A stretch of DNA of 64,000 nucleotides from Prado023 sp963700395 (GCA_963700395.1 CAVOXI010000004.1:124001-188000); one strand, 5' to 3'. Positions 44,133 to 55,337 are shown, numbered from the stretch's first letter. The notes: generated from the sequence alone by a model not told the origin. Made by a program: numbers and translations.

Positions 44133-44642
44133 ATGGCTGACGCACCCCCTCCCGATGCAGGTTGGACCCGGATCCTCTTCAAGAGCAAGTTCGGCGCCGG
44201 ACGTGACTTCGACGTCACCGACGAGGCGGGCGCCCGTGTCCTCTTCGTCGATGGCAAGATCGGCGCGACCCCCAAGGCCGAGATCCGCGACGCCCAGGAC
44301 ACGGTCGCCTACACCGTCAAGGGCCAGTTCCTCGGCATCCCCAAGCGCATGGTCATCTCCGCCGCCGACGGATCCCAGGTCGCCGAGCTCAAGGCCAAGG
44401 CCTTCTCGGCGATCAAGGACAAGATGACCATGACGATGGCCGACGGCAGCACGTGGCAGATCCAGGGGACGCTGATGGAGAAGAACTACTCCATCGCCTC
44501 CGATGGCCAGCCCATCGTGAGGATCACCCAGAAGTGGCTGACCGTGCGCGACAAGTACACGGTGGACTACGTCAGCTCACTGGACCCGGGCCTGGTCATG
44601 GCCGTGGTCTGGGCGATCGACCGCTGGGTCGAGCGCGACTGA
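44133..44642 (+). CDS. LURP-one-related (DUF567-like) protein
   Basis: Soluble protein of 169 residues with a repeated beta-strand pattern (ILFKSKFGAGRDFDVTDEAGARVLFVDGKIG..DTVAYTVKGQFLGIPKRMVI..WQIQGTLMEKNYSIASDGQPIVRITQKW). It matches the LURP-one-related fold of 12 strands around a central helix, related to tubby and scramblase folds. The biochemical role of bacterial members is unknown. It is divergent from hydB and convergent with the DUF779 gene. Confidence 0.75.
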   Translation: MADAPPPDAGWTRILFKSKFGAGRDFDVTDEAGARVLFVDGKIGATPKAEIRDAQDTVAYTVKGQFLGIPKRMVISAADGSQVAELKAKAFSAIKDKMTMTMADGSTWQIQGTLMEKNYSIASDGQPIVRITQKWLTVRDKYTVDYVSSLDPGLVMAVVWAIDRWVERD

Positions 44643-44648
44643 CGCGGC

Positions 44649-45083
44649 TCAGCTCGGGGGCCGACCTTCGGGACCGGATGCCGCCTCGGCACGGACGACG
44701 GGCTCAGTCAGCTCGTCGGACTCGGCGTCGGTGAACAGCCGGGACCGGATGTGGAAGCGCACGCCCTCGGGGGCCTCCAGGGAGAACCCGCCGCCCCTGC
44801 CCGCCACGACATCGACGGTGAGGTGCGTGTGGGACCAGTACTCGAACTGCGGCACCCACATGTAGAACGGCGAGGCTGACGAGTCAGGGAGCAGCCCCAG
44901 CAGCACGTCGGAGTCGCCGACCATGAACTCCCCACGCGGGTAGCACATGGGCGAGCTGCCGTCGCAGCACCCACCCGACTGGTGGAACAGGACCGGTCCG
45001 TGGATGGACACCAGCTGGTCGATGAGGGCCACGGCCTGCGCCGTCGCCGTCACACGGGCGACCGGCCCGGTGGCGTCGAGCAT
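44649..45083 (-). CDS. DUF779 protein associated with aldehyde dehydrogenase
   Basis: Small soluble protein of 144 residues with HQSGGCCDGSSPMCYP and WSHTHLTVDVVAGRGGGFSLEAPEGVRFHIRSRLFT, the hallmark of DUF779. Members almost always lie next to an acetaldehyde-type dehydrogenase gene, as here (aldehyde dehydrogenase 70 bases upstream on the same strand). Its Cys-rich motif could bind metal. Start 45083 is supported by GAGGAGG a few bases upstream. Function remains unknown. Confidence 0.88.
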   Translation of the reverse strand: MLDATGPVARVTATAQAVALIDQLVSIHGPVLFHQSGGCCDGSSPMCYPRGEFMVGDSDVLLGLLPDSSASPFYMWVPQFEYWSHTHLTVDVVAGRGGGFSLEAPEGVRFHIRSRLFTDAESDELTEPVVRAEAASGPEGRPPS

Positions 45084-45153
45084 CGTGCCTCCTCTCGGTG
45101 GACGACCGGTGGCATCGGTCCAGGACCGAGCCACCGGTCGTCACGCGGGTCGA

Positions 45154-46674
<1,521 letters not shown>

Positions 46675-46695
46675 CTGGTCCTCCTGCGGAAGTCG

Positions 46696-46711
46696 TGTGA
46701 CCGGTGTCACA
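46696..46711. promoter_or_regulatory. CRP/GlxR-like operator upstream of aldehyde dehydrogenase
   Basis: TGTGACCGGTGTCACA matches the CRP/GlxR consensus TGTGA-N6-TCACA exactly and is a perfect palindrome. It lies 22 bases before the start of the aldehyde dehydrogenase gene. In Corynebacterium glutamicum, aldehyde dehydrogenase (ald) is under GlxR control. It could equally be the site for the adjacent AcoR-like regulator. Confidence 0.6.
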
Positions 46712-46807
46712 ACGGGTGCCCGGAACGTAGCCGCGGCGTGGTTGCAGGAAGGTTGCACGCCCATTCACCCGTCCCGCGAGTGGGTGACCGGGATGGTCCT
46801 GGTGGTC

Positions 46808-48049
46808 TCAGCCGTCGCGGAGGGCGACCGCTCGCCCCGCCTCGAGCAGCGCCCGGTCGGGCGAGCCGGGTTCCAGGAGCCCCAACGCGTGGTCCACCAC
46901 GGCGAGGTCGTCGGGACGGCGTCGCGCCAGGATGGTCGCAGCCCGGGCATCTCGTCGGTTGAGCACCAGGCTGCGAACGCCGACCTCGACGCGCAGCGCC
47001 AGGTCGCGGGCGACCGGGGACTCGGAGGCGGGCAGCACGTCGCCGGTGAGCAGTTCGGCCGCCCCGACCGCATCACCGGCCGCCACACGCGTGAGCACGT
47101 CGAGCGCATCGACGGCAAGCGTGGTGCTCAGGCGGTACGGCCGGGACTCGATCGCTCCCGGCATCACCCGTCGCAGCCGGGAGACCTCCACCTTGACCGT
47201 CGTGGGGCTCACCGCAACATCCCCGTAGACGTGCGCCGTGACCTGGTCGACGGTCAGCCCGCCCGGGTGCATCGCCAGCGCCAGGAGCAGCTCTGCCTGG
47301 CGCTGGGTGAGCATCACCGGGGTGCCGTCCTGCCACAGCCGGGGCCGTCCCAGGACCTCAAGGCGCAGCAGGCCCGAGGGCTGCGTCACGCCCTGGGCCA
47401 GCGGGTGACGCCGCGTGGCGCCCATCACGTGCGACATCGTCCGGGCGAAGGCGGAGACAGTGGCCAGGGCCATCGGGTGCGCTCGGTCCCAGGTCGTGGA
47501 CAGGTCCAGGACGCCCAGGACCTGACCGTCGCGGGGATCGACGATCGGCGCGGCGTAACAGGACCAACCGTGCACGAAGGAGCTGAAGTGCTCCGCGGAG
47601 AAGACGGTCGCGGGCCGTCCTGTGCGCAGGGCCAGGTCCAGTGCATTGGTGCCGACGCTGGCCTCATCCCAGCGGCCGCCCGGGACGAAGTTGACCGCTG
47701 CTGCGCGGTCGCGCATGTGCCGGCCACCGGAGGACCACAGGATCCGTCCGGCCTCGTCGGTCACGGCGGCCACGAGATCGAAGTCCATGGCAGTGCGTTC
47801 GAGGTCGTCGGCGACGGGGGCCAGCGCGCCGCGAAGGGGCGAGCGCAACCACGCCCGGTCCACCTGCTCGGCAGGATCCACAGGTGCCGAGTCAGCCCCC
47901 TGCTGGACATGGCTGTGGCTGCGATCCCAGGACTCGGCGACATCCGCGCGCACTCCGTCAAGGGCGCCACGGTCCTGGAAGCGCTCCCAGGCATCCGTCA
48001 GGCTGCGGCGGTGAGCGCGGACGCTCGCTGCAGCCACGGGTACCTCCAT
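46808..48049 (-). CDS. GAF-domain regulator with OmpR-type winged helix (AcoR-like)
   Basis: Transcription factor of 413 residues. A GAF domain (~85-200: TDEAGRILWSSGG..FVPGGRWDEASVGTNALDLALRTGRPATVFSAEHF..WSCYAAPIVDPRDGQVLGVLDLS), typical of AcoR/DhaR activators, is joined to a DNA-binding winged helix (RQAELLLALAMHPGGLTVDQVTAHVYGD..TTVKVEVSRLRRVM) instead of the usual sigma-54 and Fis parts. Actinobacteria lacking sigma-54 use this combination next to acetaldehyde dehydrogenase genes. It follows the dehydrogenase upstream on the same strand. A TGTG-type operator lies 16 bases before the start. The inducer may be an aldehyde or alcohol. Confidence 0.8.
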   Translation of the reverse strand: MEVPVAAASVRAHRRSLTDAWERFQDRGALDGVRADVAESWDRSHSHVQQGADSAPVDPAEQVDRAWLRSPLRGALAPVADDLERTAMDFDLVAAVTDEAGRILWSSGGRHMRDRAAAVNFVPGGRWDEASVGTNALDLALRTGRPATVFSAEHFSSFVHGWSCYAAPIVDPRDGQVLGVLDLSTTWDRAHPMALATVSAFARTMSHVMGATRRHPLAQGVTQPSGLLRLEVLGRPRLWQDGTPVMLTQRQAELLLALAMHPGGLTVDQVTAHVYGDVAVSPTTVKVEVSRLRRVMPGAIESRPYRLSTTLAVDALDVLTRVAAGDAVGAAELLTGDVLPASESPVARDLALRVEVGVRSLVLNRRDARAATILARRRPDDLAVVDHALGLLEPGSPDRALLEAGRAVALRDG

Positions 48050-48064
48050 GGGTTCGACGAGCGG

Positions 48065-48080
48065 TGTGCCCAATGTCACA
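48065..48080. promoter_or_regulatory. TGTG-N-TCACA operator upstream of the AcoR-like gene
   Basis: TGTGCCCAATGTCACA has one mismatch from TGTGA-N6-TCACA and shares TGTG, CC and TGTCACA with the palindrome at 46696. It ends 16 bases before the ATG of the AcoR-like regulator, so the regulator and the aldehyde dehydrogenase may be controlled by the same protein. Confidence 0.5.
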
Positions 48081-48126
48081 CACGCCGGCCGCGCGCACAA
48101 GGCGGGCCTCGTCGTCCCTGGGCTGC

Positions 48127-49089
48127 TCAGCTCGTGACGTCCTTGTTGGCGAAACGCGCCCAGGCAAGGGCGAGGAACACCACGATGTAGCCGAGGTCCA
48201 CGAGCAGGCCGGTGCGCATCACGTCGGCGAACACCGGATCGCGGAACAGGTCGACGAACGCCGCCCAGCGGTGCACCAGCAGCCACGGCGCGAGCCAGTC
48301 CAGCTGCGGGATCCCGTCCATGATCCACATCGCGCTCGAGATGATCGTCGTGGTCACCATCGCCGCGATCGGCTGCTCGGTGAGGGTGGACACGAACAGG
48401 CCGATCGCCGCCAGGCCGGCCAGGCCCGCGGTGACGTAGAGCGCCGCGATGGCCACGCGGCCGAGCGCCTCGACCAGCGAGATCTGGTTGCCCGACAGCA
48501 GCGTCGTGGGGCCCAGCCCCAGCAGGGCGCCACCGACGATGATGCCCGTCCCGGTGACCACGATGACCCCCATCAGCGCACCGACCACCAGGGAGACGTA
48601 CTTCACCGCGAGCAGCCGGGTCCGTCCCACGGGCACGGTCAGCAGGTAGCGCAGCGTGCCGATGTTGGCCTCGCCGGCGACCGTGTCGCCCGACAGCACC
48701 GCGACCGCCAGCGGCAGGAACAGGGCCATCTCGACGGTCAGCGCCGTCAGGGCCACGAACACGCCGTTCGATGTGGCCGCGGAGATCAGGTCCGGGCCGT
48801 CGCCCTCGGAGGAGGGATCGGACGCCCTCAGTGCGACGGCCAGCAGCACGGGAACCGCGGCAAGCACCAGCATCCCCGCCTTGTTCCGACGCCGTCCGAG
48901 GATCAGGCGCAGCTCGGAGCGCAGCAAGCGCCACGAGGCGCCGAGCGTCCCCTGGGATCGCCTGGGCGCTGGGTCGGTGGCACCCGACGGGCCCTCGGCG
49001 CCCGGCGAGCCATCGGCGCCCGACCCTCCGGGCGCACCCCCTGCGTCGCGCACCGAGCCGCCGACTCCCGTGGTCTCAGCCGCTGACAT
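48127..49089 (-). CDS. ABC-2 type transporter permease
   Basis: Membrane subunit of 320 residues with six helices (for example FVALTALTVEMALFLPLAVAVLSGDTVAGEANIGTLRYLLTVPVGR) typical of ABC-2 exporters. The first ~45 residues are a Gly/Ala/Ser-rich tail of low complexity. ATG 49089 overlaps the end of the ATPase gene by 14 bases. The GEANIGTLRYLL motif fits ABC-2 permeases that work with a separate ATPase. Together with the LolA-like protein encoded first, it may handle a lipid, lipoprotein or polysaccharide; the substrate is unknown. Confidence 0.8.
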   Translation of the reverse strand: MSAAETTGVGGSVRDAGGAPGGSGADGSPGAEGPSGATDPAPRRSQGTLGASWRLLRSELRLILGRRRNKAGMLVLAAVPVLLAVALRASDPSSEGDGPDLISAATSNGVFVALTALTVEMALFLPLAVAVLSGDTVAGEANIGTLRYLLTVPVGRTRLLAVKYVSLVVGALMGVIVVTGTGIIVGGALLGLGPTTLLSGNQISLVEALGRVAIAALYVTAGLAGLAAIGLFVSTLTEQPIAAMVTTTIISSAMWIMDGIPQLDWLAPWLLVHRWAAFVDLFRDPVFADVMRTGLLVDLGYIVVFLALAWARFANKDVTS

Positions 49090-49988
49090 CGAAGCCCTCC
49101 CCGGTCAGGGACACGAACAGGTCCTCCAGGCTCGGTGCTGCCGACCGCGAAGCCGCGGACGCCCACACCGGCGGCCACCAGGGCGGCGACGACCTGCTCC
49201 GGGGGAACGTCGCCCGGAGGCGCGGACGCGCCGGTCCCGGTCGTCACGACTCCCACGAGGCCCAGCGCGCGCAGGGTCTCGGCCGCGAGCTCGGGTTGGG
49301 CGGTGGTCACCTCGACGACTGCGGCGGCACCTGCGGAGCGGACCTCGCCGACTGTGCCCTGTGCGACCAGCCGGCCCTCGCGCATCACGCCGACGTGCGA
49401 GCACATCTGCTCGACCTCCGAGAGCAGGTGGCTGGACACCAGCACGGTCGCCCCGTCCCCGGCCAGGGAGGCGACGAGGTGGCGCACCTCGCGGGTGCCC
49501 TGCGGGTCGAGCCCGTTGGTCGGCTCGTCGAGGACGAGCAGGTCTCGGGGGGCCAGCAGGGCGGCGGCGATCGCCAGCCGCTGGCGCATCCCGAGGGAGT
49601 AGGCGCGGTAGCGCTTGGTGGCGGCGGCCAGCAGGCCGACGCGGTCCAGGGCGGCGTCGATCCGGCGGGGGGCCGTGCGCGGTTCGGCGTAGCGGTCGGC
49701 CGAGTCCAGCCGGGCAAGGTTCTCCCGCCCGGACAGGTAGGGGTGGAAGGCAGGGCCCTCCACCAGGGACCCCACCCGGGGCAGGACGGCCTCGGCACCG
49801 CCGGGCATCGGGGCGCCGAGCAGGGCGATGTGCCCGCCCGTGGGCCGGACGAGGCCGAGCAGCATCCGGATCGTGGTGGTCTTGCCCGACCCGTTCGGGC
49901 CGAGGAAGCCGTACACGGCGCCGGTGGGCACGTCGAGGTCGATGGCGTCGACGACGGTCTGGGAGCCGAATCGCTTCGTCAGGCCCAC
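49076..49988 (-). CDS. ABC-2 transporter ATPase, frameshifted near the end
   Basis: Nucleotide-binding subunit of ~304 residues with Walker A GPNGSGKTTT, signature YSLGMRQRLA, Walker B LLVLDEPTNGLDP and H-loop SSHLL. A one-base shift near 49130 moves the C-terminus to the next frame, giving APSLEDLFVSLTGEGFDVSG, the usual end for this family. The start is uncertain: GTG 49988 is the first in-frame start, but the open segment before it (AAIATVGLTKRFG) suggests a real start further upstream, perhaps ATG 50088 with another shift. It precedes the permease gene. Confidence 0.8.
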
Positions 49989-50168
49989 AGTGGCGATCGC
50001 TGCCGAGCCGTTCGGCAGCGGTCGGCCCGCTCCTGGACCCAGTCTGCGCGGGCTCGGTCCGGGCTGGCCCAGGCTCTCCCGGCTCCATGTCCGAAGGCTC
50101 GGACCTCCGGTGCACAGGAGGCCCTGGCACGGATGCGGCTGACGGCGTTCCGGGCAGGCGCTCTGCCG

Positions 50169-51335
50169 TCACTGGGCGGCCAGGGCGGCGCCGAGGGCCT
50201 CCGGACTGACTGCGCCGACCGCGATCCGGCCGTCGTCGGTGAGGATCGCCGAGAACAGCGTGCCGCGCAGGACCCGACCGGTCCCCCACGCGCCGGACTC
50301 CGCGGGCAGCGCCTCGATCAGGGCCAGCGCCGTCCCCGCACCGTCGCCCCGACCCATCCGGCCGTCGGATTCCGCCTGCGTCCCCTGCTCGGCCAGGTTC
50401 GCCAGCGCGTCGGCCGGGAGGTCCGTGATCACCACGGTGCTCCACCCCTCGCCCACGACCGTGGGCTGCGTGCCTGCCGGGGCATCCGCCTTCGCGTCGG
50501 GCGACCCGCCCATCGCGCCGGGGTCCGGATGCTCGGTCACGGTTGCCCCTGGGGGCGGGCTGAACTCGAACAACGACGCGTCCGGGGTGGAGAAGTCCAC
50601 AGAGCTGAACCCGACCTCGACGGCCGGGTCCTGGGCTGACGTGGAGTACACGCGCACCCGCAGGGGCACGTTGGTCTCGGCGTCCATCGACAGCGTGACG
50701 CGTGCGACCAGCGTCTGGTCGTCGCGCGGGGTCAGGACCAGCTCGTAGGCGTCACGGCCGGCGACCGTTCCCACGCCGGACGTGGTGACCTCGGTGCTCG
50801 GATCGATCGCCTCGAGGGCCATCGCGGCGGCCTCCTGCGGCGTGCTGGGCAGCTCGACGCCCGGGGGGAGCTCGGAGCCAGGGGCGGCGCCGCCGTCCTT
50901 GGAGGCGTCGTGCGCGGGAAGGGCGTAGTGATCGGCAGTCGCGTCGGCGCTGGACCACACCCACGCCTCCTGGCCGTTGCGGACGACGGTGGTCTCGGCA
51001 GAGCGCTCGATCAGCGCGAGTCGCTGGCGCTGGGGGCCATCGGTCCAGACGCGCAGGGTGTTGTCGCCGCTGGCCAGTGCCAGCGGTCCGGAGGAGGGCG
51101 CCATGCCCATGGGAAGGCCCGGCAGGCCGAGCTCCGCGCTCGTGGCGACGGTCCCGGACACCGCAGTCGTGGTCGGCTGCGCGAGGGCGACCAGCAGCTC
51201 CTCGGCTGTGCGCGGCTCGAGACCGGAGTCCGCGTTCGCCGCGAGCGGCGCCAGGGCGGCGCCCCCCACGAAGAGGACCGCTGCGCCAGCGGGCACCGCC
51301 CAACGCAGCCCGGGCCGCCGATCGAAGATGCTCAT
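50169..51335 (-). CDS. Secreted LolA-like lipoprotein-carrier domain protein
   Basis: Exported protein of 388 residues. Residues 1-36 are a signal peptide (VPAGAAVLFVGGAALAPLAANA). The mature part shows the LolA/LppX-like pattern of half-barrel strands: VSGTVATSAELGLP, DNTLRVWTDGPQRQRLALIERSAETTVVRNGQEAWVWSS, and DAYELVLTPRDDQTLVARVTLSMDAETNVPLRVRVYS. In other bacteria this fold carries lipoproteins or lipids. It is the first gene before the ABC-2 pair on the same strand, with 180 bases between, so it may supply the substrate of that transporter. The C-terminal ~110 residues are of unknown type. Confidence 0.75.
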   Translation of the reverse strand: MSIFDRRPGLRWAVPAGAAVLFVGGAALAPLAANADSGLEPRTAEELLVALAQPTTTAVSGTVATSAELGLPGLPMGMAPSSGPLALASGDNTLRVWTDGPQRQRLALIERSAETTVVRNGQEAWVWSSADATADHYALPAHDASKDGGAAPGSELPPGVELPSTPQEAAAMALEAIDPSTEVTTSGVGTVAGRDAYELVLTPRDDQTLVARVTLSMDAETNVPLRVRVYSTSAQDPAVEVGFSSVDFSTPDASLFEFSPPPGATVTEHPDPGAMGGSPDAKADAPAGTQPTVVGEGWSTVVITDLPADALANLAEQGTQAESDGRMGRGDGAGTALALIEALPAESGAWGTGRVLRGTLFSAILTDDGRIAVGAVSPEALGAALAAQ

Positions 51336-51493
51336 TCACCCATTCTGCGCCCGATCCCGCCCACCGTCACGTCCGTCGGGGCTGCCCGCCGCGCGCGGGC
51401 CCCCAGGGCAGCAATTCGGGTGCGTCCTGCCTCAAGAGCGGCAAGAGCCACCCAAGTTCGCGGGCGGCCGGGCGCCAGCGGCCAGTGGGTCTG

Positions 51494-52330
51494 CTACCCG
51501 CCGAGCTCGTGGGCGAGGTCGGCGAGCTCCGCGCCGCCGGCCATGGCCCCGACCAGCTCGTCGAGCTCCACCTCGTCCTTGAGCCACCTGTTGGTCATCT
51601 TCCCGCGCTTGAGCAGCACGAACTCGTCGCCGACCATGTAGGCGTGGTGCGGGTTGTGCGTGATCAGCACGACGCCGATCCCCCGGTCGCGGGCGTCGCG
51701 CACGAACTTCAGCACCTTGCCCGACTGCTTGACGCCCAGGGCTGACGTGGGCTCGTCGAGGATGACGACCTCGGCGCCGAAGTAGACCGCACGGGCGATC
51801 GCCACGGCCTGCCGCTCGCCGCCGGACAGGGTGCCGATCGGCTGGTCGGGGTCGCGCAGGTCGATGCCGAACATGGTGAGCTCCGCCCGGGCTATCTCCC
51901 GGCCCTTCTTGATGTCCATGCGCCGCAGCGGTCCCCATCCCTTCTGCGGCTCGCGGCCGAGGACGAAGTTGCGCCACACGCTCATCAACGGGATCGTCGC
52001 GAGGTCCTGGAACACCGTGGCGATCCCGGCATCCCCGGCGTCCTTCGGGGACCCGAACACGGTCGGCTTCCCGGCGACGTACATGGTCCCCGAGTCGTTC
52101 TGGTGGACCCCGGAAAGGATCTTGATCAGGGTGGACTTGCCGGCGCCGTTGTCGCCCAGGACGCACGTGACCCGGCCATGGGTGACGTCCATCGACACCC
52201 CGTCCAGGGCGACCACGCTGCCGAACGTCTTGCCGACGTCCTCCAGGCGCAGGTACATGTCCGCGCCGGCCGCGCCAGCCGCGCCCCCGGCCCCGGCCGC
52301 CTCCCCCGCGGGAGACACGTCGTCGCTCAT
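51494..52330 (-). CDS. Sugar-type ABC importer ATPase (single domain)
   Basis: ATP-binding protein of 278 residues resembling the first domain of RbsA/FrcA-type sugar transporters: Walker A GDNGAGKST, TVFQDLATIPLMSVWRNFVLGREP, signature LSGGERQA and Walker B EVVILDEPTSALG, with H-loop ITHN. Only one nucleotide-binding domain is present, as in FrcA, so it must act as a homodimer with the permease. The first ~24 residues are an Ala/Gly tail. Its ATG overlaps the permease stop (ATGA). The usual Asp after EPTSAL is replaced by Gly. Confidence 0.88.
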   Translation of the reverse strand: MSDDVSPAGEAAGAGGAAGAAGADMYLRLEDVGKTFGSVVALDGVSMDVTHGRVTCVLGDNGAGKSTLIKILSGVHQNDSGTMYVAGKPTVFGSPKDAGDAGIATVFQDLATIPLMSVWRNFVLGREPQKGWGPLRRMDIKKGREIARAELTMFGIDLRDPDQPIGTLSGGERQAVAIARAVYFGAEVVILDEPTSALGVKQSGKVLKFVRDARDRGIGVVLITHNPHHAYMVGDEFVLLKRGKMTNRWLKDEVELDELVGAMAGGAELADLAHELGG

Positions 52331-53391
52331 TTGGCGCTCCCTCCGGCCCGGTCACGGACCCACATGTTGAGCATCACGGCCGCGAAGAGGATGAGGCCGA
52401 AGAACGTGAAGCGCCAGGTCGAGTCCCATCCGGCGTACTGGATCCCCAGCGTGGTCATGCCCAGGATCAGGGCGCCCGAGGCTGGCGCCGATCACCGAGC
52501 CGGCGCCGCCGGTCATGAGGGTCCCGCCCACGACCGCCGCAATGATGTAGTAGAACTCGTAGCCGGTGCCCTGCCCGGCGCTGACCGACGTGAGCTCGAC
52601 GGCGTTGATGGTGCCGACCAGGGCCGCGGCCAGCGACACGGTGACGAACATGCTCACCTTGGTGCGGCGCACCGGGACCCCCACGTTGCGGGCGGCGTTC
52701 TTGTCCCCGCCGACGGCGTAGATCCAGTTGCCCTGCCGGGTGCGCTGCAGCACCCAGGTGCCCAGGACGATCGACCAGGAGCCACCAGCCCACGGAGACG
52801 GTGAACGGCCAGCTCAGGTCCAGCCGCGAGCCGAAGACCCACTGGGCGGCGGTGTAGCCGGAGGCCTCGTCGATCCCGCCGACGCGGACCTGGCCGGTGA
52901 TCGCCTGGGTCACGCCCGAGTTGGCGCCGAGCAGCACGAACATCGTGGCCAGGGTGACGATGAAGCTCGGCAGCTTGGTCCAGGTGACGAGCAGGCCGTT
53001 GATCAGCCCGATGCACACCGCGAACACGATGACGATGGCCAGGGCCGGCCAGAAGCCCATGCCGACCTCGGAGATCAGCAGTCCCAGCAGCAGGCCGGTC
53101 GAGCCGGTCATCACGCCGCTGGACAGGTCGACCTCGCCGCTGATCATCAGCAGGCAGACCGCGCACGCCATGATCCCGTAGGAGGCCGACACCGACATCC
53201 ACGAGGTGACGCCGGCCGGTGAGTTGAACGTCCCGGTCGAGTCGGCGGCCGAGAAGAACACGAAGACGACGATGGCGGCGATGAAGCGCCCCGACCGAGG
53301 GCCGGACGAGGAGGCGCCGCCACAGTGGCGTGTGCCGGATCCGCTCGTCGGCCTTGGCGGTGGGCGCCGGAGCGGGTGCGGTGGTGGCCAT
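52327..53391 (-). CDS. Sugar-type ABC importer permease, three frameshifts
   Basis: RbsC/FrcB-type permease of ~350 residues. It starts MATTAPAPAPTAKADERIRHTPLWRRLL at 53391 and then shifts by one base near 53289 (to FIAAIVVFVFFSA), 52779 (to WSIVLGTWVLQ) and 52478 (to ALILGMTTLGIQYAGWD), ending WVRDRAGGSAK. Helices ISGEVDLSSGVMTGSTGLLLGLL and FIVTLATMFVLLGANSGVTQA are typical. Each break is cured by removing one base, mostly from a G run. It is located between the binding protein and the ATPase. Confidence 0.82.
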
Positions 53392-53394
53392 CGA

Positions 53395-54430
53395 CTACCT
53401 CGTTCCCTGGTCGGCCAGTGCGGCGATCGATCCCGCGTTCTCCTGGGTCACGAAGCTCGGGCCGGTCGCCACGATGGTGTTGGCACCGACCTCGTTCCTG
53501 TTGCGCACTGCCAGCTCGAGGAAGGTCACCGGCAGGTAGCCCTGGAGGTAGGGCTGCTGGTCGACGGCGAACTCGATCCGTCCGGCGGCGATCGCGTCGA
53601 GCACGTCGGGGCTCAGGTCGAAGGTGGCCAGGGTGGCGTCGCGGGACGTGACCTCCTTGAGCGCGGCCATGGCGATGTCCGGGTCGAGGGTCAGGACGGC
53701 GTCCGGGGACTGGGCCTCCATGGCGGCACCGATCTCCCGCGCCGTGCTGCCCGGGTCGGCCTTGCCGGTCACCTGGACGTTGACCACCTCACCACCAGAC
53801 TCGGCCATCCCCTCCTTGGCCCCGGCGCAGCGCTCCTGCAGCCCGATGTTGTTCACCTCGTGCAGGACGCACAGCACCTTCTTCGCGCCCGCCCTCGGCC
53901 AGCTTCTGGCCGGCTCCGACCCCTGCGAGCCGCTCGCTCTGGCCGACGTGGGTGATCACGTTCGGCATCTGCTCGAGCAGGTCGGACCCGGAGTTGAGCG
54001 TCACGATCGGGATGCCGGCGGCCTCGGCCTCGGCCAGGGCGCCGGAGATCGCACCGATGTCCGGCGCTGAGACGGCCAGGCCGTCGGCTCCCTGGTTCAG
54101 CGCCGCCCTGATCATCTCCGACTGCTGCTTGGCGTCCCCCGCGGAGCCCTGGTAGTCCAGCGTCACCTCCGGCAGCGTCGCAGCGGAGTCCTCGGCCCCC
54201 TTGCGCACGATCGACCAGAAGCCGCCGTCATCGCCGTGCGTGATCATCGCGATCCGCATCGGCCCGGTGTGCACGGCGGCGTCCTCGCCCCCGCTGGCGC
54301 GGTTGACCGGGTCGACCGTGCAGGCCGTGATCAGCGGGAGGACGACCAGCGCGCAGGCCAGCATCAGGGGCGCGCCTCGGCCCGAACGGGCCGGACGGTG
54401 GGGCGACTGCGGCGTGCGGGGCAGCAGCAT
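53395..54430 (-). CDS. Sugar-type ABC importer binding lipoprotein, frameshifted
   Basis: Lipid-anchored solute-binding protein of the Peripla_BP_4 (ribose/sugar) class, ~345 residues. The N-terminus ends in the lipobox LITAC, then MRIAMITHGDDGGFWSIVRKGAEDSAATL, GADGLAVSAPDIGAISGALAEAEAAGIPIVTLNSG. One extra base near 53892 (GGGCGGGC) shifts the frame at GAKKVLCVLHEVNNIGLQERC, continuing to DQGTR at 53395. It begins the three-gene importer, with the permease four bases downstream. DosR lies behind it, on the same strand. Sugar specificity is unknown. Confidence 0.85.
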
Positions 54431-54576
54431 CGTGGGCCTTCCGGGTCGTGGGCGGTCCCACTGTGGCAGAAGTGCCCGTGCTCCGCGCCCGGAGTGCTCC
54501 CCGGCGCGCCGGAGCGGCGACGCACGGCGGCCCGAGCGGCCCGACCGGACCCGGGCGGGGAGGGAGGATCAGGCGG

Positions 54577-55233
54577 TCACTGCATGTGGCCGTGCTCGCG
54601 CTCGGCGTCGAGCCGGGCCGCGTAGGCAGCGACCTGGGTGCGCCGCTCCATGCCGAGCTTGGCCAGGAGCGAGGACACGTAGTTCTTCACGGTCTTCTCC
54701 GCCAGGTGCATGCTCTCGCCGATCTGGCGGTTGGTCATGCCCTCGCCGATCAGCACGAGGATCCGGCGCTCCTGGTCGTTGAGCTGGTCGACCTTGGAGT
54801 CCGACTGCGCCCCGCTGCGCAGGCGCTCGAGCACCCTCTGGGTCGCCCGCGGGTCCAGCAGGCTGCGCCCGGCCGCGACGGAGCGGACGGCCTCGACCAG
54901 GTCGTTGCCCTTGATGTCCTTCAGGACGTAGCCCGCGGCCCCGGCCATGATCGCGTCGAAGAGCGCCTCGTCGTCGGCGTAGGACGTGAGCATCAGGCAC
55001 TTGAGGTCGGGGAGGATCGAGCGCGCATCGCGGCAGACCTCGATGCCCGTGCCGTCGGGCAGGCGCACATCCAGCACCGCCACATCTGGCCGTGCGGCAG
55101 GGATCCGGTGCAGGGCGTCGACGGCGGTGCCGGCCTCGCCGACGACCTCCATGTCGGACTCGAGGCCGAGGAGGTCAGCGATGCCCCGACGCACCACCTC
55201 GTGGTCGTCGAGCAGGAACACCCGGATCGTCAT
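54577..55233 (-). CDS. dosR: DosR/DevR-type LuxR-family response regulator
   Basis: Response regulator of 218 residues very like M. tuberculosis DosR over its whole length. Receiver: Asp55 in VAVLDVRLPDGTGIE is the phosphorylated residue, with LTSYADDEALFDAI and GYVLKDIKG. DNA-binding: LTVL-type HTH with MHLAEKTVKNYVSSLLAKLGMERRTQ, in which the base-contacting K-K-N spacing of DosR is kept. The start 55233 (MTIRVFLLDDHEVVRRG) matches the family. It is divergent from hemA and lies behind the sugar importer. The likely kinase is the DosS-type protein at 30206-31879 and a likely target is the cydA box at 27551. Orphan placement away from the kinase is unusual. Confidence 0.95.
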   Translation of the reverse strand: MTIRVFLLDDHEVVRRGIADLLGLESDMEVVGEAGTAVDALHRIPAARPDVAVLDVRLPDGTGIEVCRDARSILPDLKCLMLTSYADDEALFDAIMAGAAGYVLKDIKGNDLVEAVRSVAAGRSLLDPRATQRVLERLRSGAQSDSKVDQLNDQERRILVLIGEGMTNRQIGESMHLAEKTVKNYVSSLLAKLGMERRTQVAAYAARLDAEREHGHMQ

Positions 55234-55337
55234 GGCCCAAGTGTGCCCCATCCGCCCAGTTCGGGAGGGAAATGGAAGGGCGATGCCCGGTTCGCGGACA
55301 TTGTCCTGGACTGCGACGCCGCCGCGAGACCGCGTGT

